This document shows positions 1 through 6,827 of a DNA stretch of 64,000 nt, piece after piece. The translations under genes and the position numbers were made by a program. Below the pieces are notes generated by a model. It ran no database searches. It had not been told where the DNA came from and was given only the letters and a program-made list of their open reading frames with translations. This DNA comes from Streptomyces sp. CNH099 (GTDB lineage Bacteria; Actinomycetota; Actinomycetes; Streptomycetales; Streptomycetaceae). The stretch lies in NCBI GenBank assembly GCA_000514715.1, contig AZWL01000006.1:272229-336228 (forward strand), written 5' to 3'. Each line of letters begins with the position of its first letter. Position 1 is the stretch's first letter.

Positions 1-62
1 ACCGCTCGTACCGCCGGCTTCCTGCCGCCGGCCCCGGGCCGCCGTCCGGCGCCCCGCCCGCC

Positions 63-1031
63 TCAGGGCTCGACCACCGTCTCCTGCGCCGCCGCCGTCT
101 CGTCCGCGAGCAGCGCCGCGTCCGCCGGAACGTTCCGCTTCACCAGCGCCAGCGCGATCGGCCCCAGCTCGTGGTGGCGTACCGACGTCGTGACGAAGCC
201 CAGCTTGCGCCCCTCGTCCTCGGTCGCCAGCCGGACCGCCGCCCCGTGCGGCGGCAGCTTCACCTCGCTGCCGTCCAGGTGCAGGAACACCAGCCGGCGC
301 GGCGGCCGGCCCAGGTTCTGCACCCGCGCGACCGTCTCCTGCCCCCGGTAGCACCCCTTCTCCAGGTGCACCGCGGTGCCTATCCAGCCCACCTCGTGCG
401 GGATCGTGCGGTGGTCGGTCTCCAGGCCCAGCCGCGGCCGGTGCGCCGCCACCCGCAGGGCCTCGTACGCCAGCACCCCGGCCGGCGGGCCCGCGGCGGC
501 GGCGAAGTCCGCGAGCGCCGCGCGCGGCAGGAACAGGTCGCGGCCGTACGCCGTCTCACGGACCGGCACGCCCGCCGGCGCCTCCGTGATCGAGCCGGCC
601 GGCAGGTGGACGACGGCGCGGTCGTCCGTGCGGTCCGCGATGTCCACCCGGTAGAAGAACTTCATGCTCTCCAGGTACGCGACGAGGTCCTTCTGCGTGC
701 CCGGCTCCACGTGCGCCCACGTCGTCTCGCCGTCGTCGACGAGGTACAGCGCGTGCTCGATGTGCCCGTGGGCGGACAGCACCAGCGCTTCGGTGGCGTG
801 CCCCGGCGCGAGCGCTTCCACGTGCTGCGTCAGCAGCAGGTGCAGCCAGCTCAGCCGGTCCTGGCCGGTGACCGAGACGACACCGCGGTGGGAGAGGTCG
901 ACGAAGCCCTCGCCGGCGTCCAGCGCGCGCTGCTCCCGGAAGAGATCGCCGTAGTGCGCGGCGACGCCCTCGTCGGGAGCCTCGGCGGCGACCGCCCCGG
1001 GCAGGGAGAGGAGGGGAGAAGGCGCGTTCAT
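63..1031 (-). CDS. ygfZ: YgfZ/GcvT-like folate-binding protein
   Basis: A tetrahydrofolate-binding protein of the YgfZ/COG0354 family, related to the glycine-cleavage T protein. Family members support Fe-S cluster assembly or repair and tRNA modification in the cytoplasm. The signature KGCYRGQE is present about two thirds along, followed by the RVQNLGRPPRRL segment typical of the family. The length (322 residues) is normal. I start at the internal ATG (MNAPSPLL) because the nine upstream residues are not family-like. The gene runs next to the nickel regulator nur, 33 nt downstream of it on the same strand. Confidence is high for the family and moderate for the exact role. Confidence 0.88.
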   Translation of the reverse strand: MNAPSPLLSLPGAVAAEAPDEGVAAHYGDLFREQRALDAGEGFVDLSHRGVVSVTGQDRLSWLHLLLTQHVEALAPGHATEALVLSAHGHIEHALYLVDDGETTWAHVEPGTQKDLVAYLESMKFFYRVDIADRTDDRAVVHLPAGSITEAPAGVPVRETAYGRDLFLPRAALADFAAAAGPPAGVLAYEALRVAAHRPRLGLETDHRTIPHEVGWIGTAVHLEKGCYRGQETVARVQNLGRPPRRLVFLHLDGSEVKLPPHGAAVRLATEDEGRKLGFVTTSVRHHELGPIALALVKRNVPADAALLADETAAAQETVVEP

Positions 1032-1064
1032 TCCTCCAGAGTACGTCCGGGCGGGCACCCGGCG

Positions 1065-1499
1065 TCACGGGCCGGATGCGCCGGACTCGGTGCACGCCGC
1101 GCAGCGGCCGAGGATCGCGAAGTGCTGTACGTCGCTCTCGAAGCCGAACCGCTGCCGCAGCGTCTCCGCGAACGGCTCCGCCACCGCGTTCTCCGCCTCG
1201 ATCACCCGGTCGCAGACGCGGCACACCAGGTGCAGGTGGTGGTGGCGGTCGGCGATGTGGTACGTCGGCGGGCCGTGGTTGAGGTGCGCGTGGCTGACGA
1301 GGCCCAGCTCCTCCAGCAGCTCCAGCGTGCGGTAGACCGTGGAGATGTTGACGCTCGCGGCGGTCTTGCGCACCTCGCAGAGGATGCCGTCGGGCGTCGC
1401 GTGCTCCAGGGAGTCGACGGCCTCCAGCACGAGCTGGCGCTGCGGCGTCAGGCGGTAGCCGCGCTCGCGCAGGTCGCGCTTCCAGTCGGTGGTCTCCAC
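1065..1499 (-). CDS. nur: Nickel-responsive Fur-family repressor Nur
   Basis: A Fur-family winged-helix repressor that senses nickel and controls nickel uptake and superoxide dismutase genes in Streptomyces. The 144-residue product has the DNA-reading helix NISTVYRTLELLEELGLV and a His-rich HHHLHLVC segment. Counting from the GTG start, His33, His70, His72, His86, His88, His90 and His126 all fall at the positions of the metal ligands I recall for S. coelicolor Nur, which separates it from plain Fur or Zur. A C-terminal CAAC pair is retained. The GTG start lies 6 nt after a TACACT -10 box, so a leaderless mRNA is likely. The call is strong. Confidence 0.93.
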   Translation of the reverse strand: METTDWKRDLRERGYRLTPQRQLVLEAVDSLEHATPDGILCEVRKTAASVNISTVYRTLELLEELGLVSHAHLNHGPPTYHIADRHHHLHLVCRVCDRVIEAENAVAEPFAETLRQRFGFESDVQHFAILGRCAACTESGASGP

Positions 1500-1505
1500 G
1501 GCTCA

Positions 1506-1511
1506 AGTGTA
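1506..1511 (-). promoter_or_regulatory. -10 box TACACT of nur
   Basis: TACACT on the minus strand ends 6 nt before the nur GTG, and no ribosome binding site fits between them. This suggests a leaderless transcript. No convincing -35 was found. Confidence 0.5.
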
Positions 1512-1590
1512 TGAGTGCCGCGGGGGAACCCCCGCCGGTCGCCCGAACGCGCACGCCGCGGGGCGCCGGCCCGGGGGCCGGCGCGCGGTG

Positions 1591-2157
1591 TCAGCGGAAG
1601 AACGCGATGCCGTCGTCCGGGAGGTCCTTCAGGTCCTTCGCCCACTCGCGCGGGTCCACGACCTTCTTCAGCTGCGCCGACATGTACGGCCGCAGCTCCA
1701 CCTCGGGCGTGGCCTTCTCGCCGACCCACATCAGGTCGCCGTTGACGTACCCGTAGAGCCGCTTGCCGCCGGTGTACGGCGGGGAGGCCGCGCTCCGCGC
1801 GACCGCGTCCGTGGCCAGGTCCAGCTGGGGCTTGCCCTCGGCCAGCTCGCCGTACCAGACCTCGGCGACCCCCTGGTCGCGCACCATGACGGCCTCCAGC
1901 CGCCGGCCGGGGCGCATGCGCCAGTAGCCGCTCTCGCTCTCCAGCGGGCGCACCTTCTCACCCTGCTCGTCGAGCACCCAGGTGTACGACGAGTACGCCA
2001 GGAAGTCCCGGCCGTCGTGGCCGAAGCGCACCTCCTGGCCGAAGTTGCACTTCTCGCTGCCGGGGAAGTCGAAGACGCCCGCACCCTGCCAGTCGCCCAG
2101 GAGGAACGCCAGCGGGACCAGGTCCTTGTGCAGGTCGGAGGGGATCTCGATCGGCAT
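1591..2157 (-). CDS. Nitrobindin-like FABP-family beta-barrel protein
   Basis: A 188-residue protein of the nitrobindin/FABP-like family, a ten-stranded barrel that in true nitrobindins holds heme b and handles peroxynitrite. It shows the family opening FLLGDWQGAG and the central SESGYWRMRP and VAEVWYGELAEG segments. The heme-ligand histidine usually found in a pHLxAxL context is replaced by Tyr158 (LRPYMSAQL), so ordinary heme ligation is doubtful; the Streptomyces homologues I recall share this. It starts 2 nt after the stop of a tiny membrane-protein gene and is probably co-transcribed with it. The physiological ligand is unknown. Confidence 0.85.
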   Translation of the reverse strand: MPIEIPSDLHKDLVPLAFLLGDWQGAGVFDFPGSEKCNFGQEVRFGHDGRDFLAYSSYTWVLDEQGEKVRPLESESGYWRMRPGRRLEAVMVRDQGVAEVWYGELAEGKPQLDLATDAVARSAASPPYTGGKRLYGYVNGDLMWVGEKATPEVELRPYMSAQLKKVVDPREWAKDLKDLPDDGIAFFR

Positions 2158-2159
2158 CG

Positions 2160-2261
2160 TCAGCGCTGGCCCTGGTACAGCTTCTTCACGACCAGGCCGG
2201 CGAAGGCCAGTGTGCCCACGCAGACCAGCACGAGCAGGATGTCGAAGGTGAGGACCAGCAC
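2160..2261 (-). CDS. 33-residue single-span membrane protein
   Basis: A short open frame with a GTG start preceded by GGAG at 7 nt. It encodes one hydrophobic span of about 22 residues followed by a basic tail (VVKKLYQGQR). The frame is closed by TGA two bases before the nitrobindin-like gene's ATG, so the pair looks translationally linked. No function can be assigned from sequence; it may anchor or tune the downstream protein, or be independent. The main support is the good ribosome binding site and tight spacing, since no catalytic motif is visible. Confidence 0.55.
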   Translation of the reverse strand: MLVLTFDILLVLVCVGTLAFAGLVVKKLYQGQR

Positions 2262-2362
2262 GAGTGCGCTCCGTAACGATGAGGGACGTACCGCCGCCGA
2301 GTCTAGACGAGTGAGTCCGATCCCCCGTCGTCCGGCCCGCTCGGACACCGGCCCGGCGGGCG

Positions 2363-3379
2363 TCAGCCGAGGAGCTGCTGCTGCAGGACGAGGGTCTGCT
2401 GGAACGGCACCAGCGGGGCCTGCTCCGGCGCCTCGACGGTGACCAGGCCCACGGTGTCGCCGGCGATGACGTACGCCTGCCGGACGTGCTCCTTTCCGCG
2501 CGGCTTCGCCTCGTCGTACACGTACATCTCCACCGCCGGCAGCTGGTTCTCGTCCGACCACTCCTCCTCGACGGACACCTCGGGGGCGCCGGTCAGGTCG
2601 CGGGCGGTGGAGATGCCGCCGGCCAGCTGCTGGTCGTAGAAGTGCGCGGCGAGGGAGCCGGTGTTGAACTGCAGCAGGTAGATCCGCACCCGGGTGTCGT
2701 CGGGCATGGTCCAGCCGGTGGCGGCGATGTGGCGCACGGCGTCGTCGGTGAGCGCCTGGCGCAGCTCCGCGCGCTCCTCCTCGACGTAGATCGAGGTGAA
2801 GTCGGCGGGCGCCAGCCAGCCGTCCTCCGCCTTCAGCCGCTCGTCGTCCTCGGCCCCCGCGGGGGCCGGCAGCAGCAGGTCGCGGAGGTCGGCGTGGTGG
2901 ATCCGGCCGGCGTTGGCGGGGGCGAACGGCGGCGGCTTGCCGGCGGGCAGCGCGGGCAGCTCCAGCTCGGGATAGTCCCAGCGGCCGTCGCCCTCGGTGG
3001 CCAGGCCCGGCAGGTCGTCGCGCTCGGCGCCGGTGACGGCGTACGCGGAGCCGAACGCGGCGCCGGCGAGGAGCAGTACGGCGGCGCCCCAGCGCAGCGC
3101 GGGGCGGAGCCACCTGCGGGGCGGGCGCGCGGGGGGCGGCGGGGGCGGCGGCGTCCCGTACGGGGCGTGGCCGGGCTGCGGCTGCTGGTGCGGGTACGCG
3201 GGTGAGGGCTGGGCCGCGTACGCGGGGGCGGGCTCCGGTGCGTACGCGGGCACGGGCTGCTGGTGGGCCTGCGGCTGCTGCTGCGGCGCGTACGCCGGCG
3301 GGGGCGCGGGCGCCGTGGCGTCCGGGCGGTGCGGAGCCGGCCCGTGGCCGCTCGTCTCGTGGCCGCTCATGCCGCTCAT
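2363..3379 (-). CDS. Membrane-anchored protein with Pro/Tyr-rich cytoplasmic tail (third of three)
   Basis: A 338-residue protein. Residues 1 to about 95 are rich in Pro, Ala, Gln and Tyr (repeated PAYAP/PQ motifs). A basic stretch RPPRRWLRPALRW then leads into one transmembrane helix near residues 105-125, and about 210 extracytoplasmic residues follow. The outer part contains DLRDLLL, EDGWLAP and a YLLQFNTG segment that also occur, in the same order, in the first gene of this cluster. The ATG overlaps the stop of the upstream gene in an ATGA. The three genes look like an operon of divergent paralogues. I do not recognise a function. Confidence 0.75.
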   Translation of the reverse strand: MSGMSGHETSGHGPAPHRPDATAPAPPPAYAPQQQPQAHQQPVPAYAPEPAPAYAAQPSPAYPHQQPQPGHAPYGTPPPPPPPARPPRRWLRPALRWGAAVLLLAGAAFGSAYAVTGAERDDLPGLATEGDGRWDYPELELPALPAGKPPPFAPANAGRIHHADLRDLLLPAPAGAEDDERLKAEDGWLAPADFTSIYVEEERAELRQALTDDAVRHIAATGWTMPDDTRVRIYLLQFNTGSLAAHFYDQQLAGGISTARDLTGAPEVSVEEEWSDENQLPAVEMYVYDEAKPRGKEHVRQAYVIAGDTVGLVTVEAPEQAPLVPFQQTLVLQQQLLG

Positions 3380-4212
3380 ATGGACTTCCCCGGGGCGTCG
3401 ATGTGGCCGAGCTGGTCTTCGAGGAGCCGCACGGCGCGCTCGCCGTGGGCCGCCGGCCCGTACGCGGTGAGCGTGACCAGCAGGTCGCCCTTGGCCGCCG
3501 AGCAGGTCGTCATCGCCACCGCGTCCCCTTCGGCGCTGACCGCGTCGTCGGGTAGCAGGAAGCACGCGGCGTTGTCGTGCCCCTCGACCTCCGGGCCCTC
3601 CTCGAACTCGCCCAGGCTGCGCCTCAGCTCCTCCTGTACGGCCGCGAGCCCGGACGCCGTGCCCTCGCCGCCGACCTGGGCCAGCTCCACCTCGACGACG
3701 AGGTCGTACTCGTCGGCCGCGTAGGACCGCATGGCCATCCCGTTCAGCTCCAGGTCCTTGAGCGCGTCGAGCTGCAACCGCCGCTGGTCGGGCGGCAGTC
3801 CGCGCGCGGTCTGCTGGAAGACGGCCTCCGCCTGCCGGGCCGACAGGACGGTCTCGTTGCCGAACCCGTCGATGTCGGGCCCCGGGTGGTAGCCGCGCGG
3901 CATGGGCAGCAGAGCGCCGCCGAGCGGGCCGCCGGCGGGTGCGGCGACGCCCGGCTGCTTGGCGGCGTCGCCGCGGGGCTTGCGGTCCCCGGGCTGCTGC
4001 CAGACGTCGGTGTCGCCGGCGCCGCGGTCGGCGTCCCGCACCTTCAGCGCGGTGGTGACGACCCCGGTGGCCGCGGCCCCGACGGCGAGCACCGCGGCCA
4101 GCACGACGAGCACGAGCCGCCGCCGCCCGGTACGGGGCGCCGGGGGCGGCGGGGGCGGGGGCTGCGCGGGGGCGGCCGGGTGCGGGGCGGGTGCGGGGTA
4201 GTGGCCGGTCAC
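3376..4212 (-). CDS. Membrane-anchored protein with Pro-rich tail (second of three)
   Basis: A 278-residue protein starting at a GTG that overlaps the previous stop (GTGA). It has a short Pro/Ala-rich cytoplasmic segment, a basic TGRRRLV motif, one transmembrane helix around residues 33-55, and an outer domain of about 220 residues. The outer domain has alternating hydrophobic strands (YDLVVEVELAQV, GDLLVTLTAYG) and one CF/TTC cysteine pair. Its C-terminal half has the same pattern as its two neighbours: a Gln-containing strand, then a helix, then GD(L/I)(L/V)V, then a terminal LLEDQL helix. Function unknown. The longer upstream reading frame is excluded because it would run through the neighbouring gene. 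Confidence 0.75.
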   Translation of the reverse strand: MTGHYPAPAPHPAAPAQPPPPPPPAPRTGRRRLVLVVLAAVLAVGAAATGVVTTALKVRDADRGAGDTDVWQQPGDRKPRGDAAKQPGVAAPAGGPLGGALLPMPRGYHPGPDIDGFGNETVLSARQAEAVFQQTARGLPPDQRRLQLDALKDLELNGMAMRSYAADEYDLVVEVELAQVGGEGTASGLAAVQEELRRSLGEFEEGPEVEGHDNAACFLLPDDAVSAEGDAVAMTTCSAAKGDLLVTLTAYGPAAHGERAVRLLEDQLGHIDAPGKSI

Positions 4213-5192
4213 AGGCGCTCCAGCTGGCGTTCGGCGAGCCTCGTCAGGTCCTTCTCCTCGACCGGGGCGCCGTCGATCCAGTAGATCTCCACCACGATGT
4301 CGCCGCGGCGCGCGAGGGCGATGGCCTGGTACAGCGGCGGCAGCCCCGCCTCCTCGAACGGCGTGTCGGGGAAGTACGCCCTGCCGTTCGCGGACCCCTC
4401 CAGCGGCACGCTGCGCACCCGCCCGTCCACACCGATGGAGGAGTAGGTCTGCTGGGCTTCGAGGTAGTCCACGGATCCCGCCGTGGCGTCGTTCCGGAAC
4501 TGGAAGAGGTGGACCATGACCACGGACGTGGTGGTGGCTCCCTCCTCCTGCCACGAGGTGAACGCCGTCCGCCGCAGCCCGTGCTCCAGCATGAAGCCGA
4601 GAAGCCCGTCGGCCGCACCCGAGTCGGCCGCCACCTCGTACGGCGCGAGCCAGCCCTCCCCGCCGTAGCCCAGCTCGGCGTCGGTGGTGCCGTCCGGCCG
4701 GGAGACGAGCAGCTCGCGCAGGTCGCCGTCCGTCTTCACCCGGCGGTCCTGCGCGGCGGACAGCGGCTCGGGGACCTCGTCGGCGGGCAGCGGCTTCCTG
4801 GGGTGCGCGAGGCCGGGCTGGTTGAGCGGGGGGAGCGGGGTCGGGGGTTCGCCGGCCTGCTCGTGGTAGCCGTACGTGACGCCGCCGAGGGCGCCGGCGA
4901 GCACGGCGGCGGCCAGCAGCAGGGCGGTGCGCAACCCGCGGCGGCGGGGCCGGGCGCCGCCGGCCGGCGGCGGTCCGAAGCCGGTGCCCGTGCCCGTGCC
5001 GGTGTCCGTCCCGGTCCCGGTTCCGTCGGCCGTTCCGCCGGCTGTCCCGTACGCGCCGGGTGCCGGGCCGCCGTACGTCCCGTACGCCGGCTCCCCGGGC
5101 GGCCGGGTGTCGGGTCCGATCGGCTTCAGCCGGGTCGTCGGCGGGTCGTCGGCCGGCGGCGGGCCGCCTCCCGTTCCGTCGGGGAAGGTCAC
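4209..5192 (-). CDS. Membrane-anchored protein with Gly/Pro/Thr-rich tail (first of three)
   Basis: A 327-residue protein and the first gene of the three-gene run. The GTG start has an AGGGGG ribosome binding site 5-6 nt upstream. The N-terminal 90 residues are low-complexity Gly/Pro/Thr with a GT dipeptide run (about residues 60-75). A basic PRRRGLR motif and one transmembrane helix follow at about 105-125. The outer domain contains DLRELLV, GGEGWLAP, VHLFQFRN and DIVVEIYWID, which match the order of motifs in the third gene. It is divergent from the DsrE-type gene, with only 83 nt between them. No known family recognised. Confidence 0.75.
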   Translation of the reverse strand: MTFPDGTGGGPPPADDPPTTRLKPIGPDTRPPGEPAYGTYGGPAPGAYGTAGGTADGTGTGTDTGTGTGTGFGPPPAGGARPRRRGLRTALLLAAAVLAGALGGVTYGYHEQAGEPPTPLPPLNQPGLAHPRKPLPADEVPEPLSAAQDRRVKTDGDLRELLVSRPDGTTDAELGYGGEGWLAPYEVAADSGAADGLLGFMLEHGLRRTAFTSWQEEGATTTSVVMVHLFQFRNDATAGSVDYLEAQQTYSSIGVDGRVRSVPLEGSANGRAYFPDTPFEEAGLPPLYQAIALARRGDIVVEIYWIDGAPVEEKDLTRLAERQLERL

Positions 5193-5263
5193 ATGCGCCC
5201 CCTGCTCACATCCATATCTGTACAGCGCGCGGTGGCGCGAGAATGTCACCCTTCCCCCGGTCC

Positions 5264-5269
5264 TACAGT
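5264..5269 (+). promoter_or_regulatory. -10 box TACAGT of the DsrE-type gene
   Basis: TACAGT is followed by six bases and then the ATG. This is the leaderless arrangement, and no Shine-Dalgarno sequence is present. Confidence 0.5.
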
Positions 5270-5275
5270 GGGCGC

Positions 5276-5638
5276 ATGGCGAAGAATCTTGTGATCAAGG
5301 TGACCGCGGGGTCGGACGCGCCGGAGCGCTGCTCCCAGGCGTTCACGGTGGCGGCGGTCGCCGCCGCCAGCGGCGTCGAGGTGTCGCTCTGGCTGACCGG
5401 GGAGTCGGCGTGGTTCGCGCTGCCGGGCCGGGCCGCGGAGTTCGAGCTGCCACACGCCGCGCCGCTGCCGGAGCTGATCGACGGGGTGCTGGCGGGCGGC
5501 CGGGTGACGCTGTGCACGCAGTGCGCCGCGCGGCGCGGGATCGAGGAGAAGGACGTGCTGGAGGGCGTACGGATCGCCGGGGCGCAGGTCTTCGTCAGCG
5601 AGGCGATGGCCGACGGCGCCCAGGCCCTCGTCTACTGA
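5276..5638 (+). CDS. DsrE-family sulfur-relay-like protein
   Basis: A 120-residue protein of the DsrE/DsrF-like fold. It has an N-terminal NLVIKVTAGSDAPERC strand-helix, a VAAVAAASGVEVSLWLTGE segment and a cysteine pair CTQC at the position where sulfur-carrying family members have a reactive cysteine. Sulfurtransfer is possible but not shown. The ATG is chosen because it follows the TACAGT box by 6 nt and the homologous region begins there; upstream extension would run through low-complexity sequence. It is divergent from the membrane-protein operon. Confidence 0.82.
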   Translation: MAKNLVIKVTAGSDAPERCSQAFTVAAVAAASGVEVSLWLTGESAWFALPGRAAEFELPHAAPLPELIDGVLAGGRVTLCTQCAARRGIEEKDVLEGVRIAGAQVFVSEAMADGAQALVY

Positions 5639-5729
5639 GCCGGCGCCGATTCCGGCGATGTGCGGCTCGGCGCCACGGGCAATAGGCTGGTATGCGCGGG
5701 GCTGAGTCCCCACGCAGCTGGTGAGTGGC

Positions 5730-6827
5730 ATGAACTCTCCGTACACCGTGGCGTTCGACGGCTTTGCCGACCCCGGAACGAGCCTGCTCGGCGGCAAGTG
5801 CGCGGCGCTGGCCGCCATGACCCGGGCCGGCGTTCGGGTGCCGCCCGGGTTCGCGGTGACCACGGATGCCTTTGCCGCACAGCTTGACCGCGGAGGGTTG
5901 CGCCGGGCCGTCGACGGCGCCCTCGCCGGGCTCACCGCAGAGCCGGGCGCCGCGGCGGCGCGCGGCGCCGAGATCCGCGGCCTGGTGGGCGGCCGGCCCG
6001 TGCACCCGTCGGTCGCGTCGGCGGTGACGGCCGCGTACGGGAAGCTCTGCCGGGCCGCCGGCGGCAGCCCCGACACCCCGGTGGCCGTCCGGTCGAGCGC
6101 CGAGCTGGAGGACCTGCCCGAGGCGAGCTTCGCCGGGCAGTACGACACGTTCCTGTGGATCCGGGGCGCCGATGCCGTCCTCGACGCCGTACGGCGCTGC
6201 TGGGCGAGCCTGTGGACCGACCGCGCGATCGCGTACCGCGCGGCCCGTGGGCTGCCGGGGCGGGGGCTGCGCATGGCGGTCGGAGTGCAGCAGATGGTCG
6301 ATGCCCGTACCTCCGGCGCCGCCGCGACCGTCAACCCGGCGGACGGCGACCCGTCGAAGGTCATGGTGGAGGCGGTCTGGGGACTGGGGCAGCTCATGGT
6401 GTCCGGCCAGGTCACCCCGGACACCTATCTGGTGGACAAGGTCCTGCTCACCACGGTCCGGACGACGGTGTCGACGAAGCACCGGGAACTGGTCCCCGCC
6501 TCCGACGGTCAGGGGCTCGTACAGCGCCCGGTCGAGGAGAGCCGCCGGCGGACCTCCTGCCTGGCTCCGCGGGAGGTCGTCGAGATCGCCCGGCTGGCCA
6601 AGACCGCCGAACGGCACTTCGGCTTCCCGCAGGACATCGAGTGGGCCGTCGACCGCCAGCGCGGCGCCGCCGCGGGTTCGGCCGCCACCCCGGTGCTGCT
6701 CCAGTCGCGGCCGGAGACGGTCTGGAGCCGCCGGCCGAGGCCGCCAGCACGGACCGGCCACGGCGCGGGCGCCGCCAGCATCGCCGACACCCTGCTCGGC
6801 CCCGGCGCTGAAGGGATCACGTCATGA
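5730..6827 (+). CDS. PEP/pyruvate-binding (ATP-grasp) subunit of a split PEP-utilising enzyme
   Basis: A 365-residue protein matching the N-terminal nucleotide-binding domain of PEP synthase and pyruvate phosphate dikinase. It contains LLGGKCAALAAMTRAGVRVP, VAVRSSAELEDLPEASFAGQ and the ATP-grasp core VMVEAVWGLGQLMVSGQVTP, ending with HFGFPQDIEWAVD. It has no phospho-histidine domain of its own; that domain is supplied by the next gene, whose ATG overlaps this stop (ATGA). The ATG at 5730 is preferred over a GTG nine bases earlier because GGTGAG sits 4 nt before it. The size and split match the roughly 40-kDa subunit of phenylphosphate synthase. The substrate is not known. Confidence 0.85.
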   Translation: MNSPYTVAFDGFADPGTSLLGGKCAALAAMTRAGVRVPPGFAVTTDAFAAQLDRGGLRRAVDGALAGLTAEPGAAAARGAEIRGLVGGRPVHPSVASAVTAAYGKLCRAAGGSPDTPVAVRSSAELEDLPEASFAGQYDTFLWIRGADAVLDAVRRCWASLWTDRAIAYRAARGLPGRGLRMAVGVQQMVDARTSGAAATVNPADGDPSKVMVEAVWGLGQLMVSGQVTPDTYLVDKVLLTTVRTTVSTKHRELVPASDGQGLVQRPVEESRRRTSCLAPREVVEIARLAKTAERHFGFPQDIEWAVDRQRGAAAGSAATPVLLQSRPETVWSRRPRPPARTGHGAGAASIADTLLGPGAEGITS

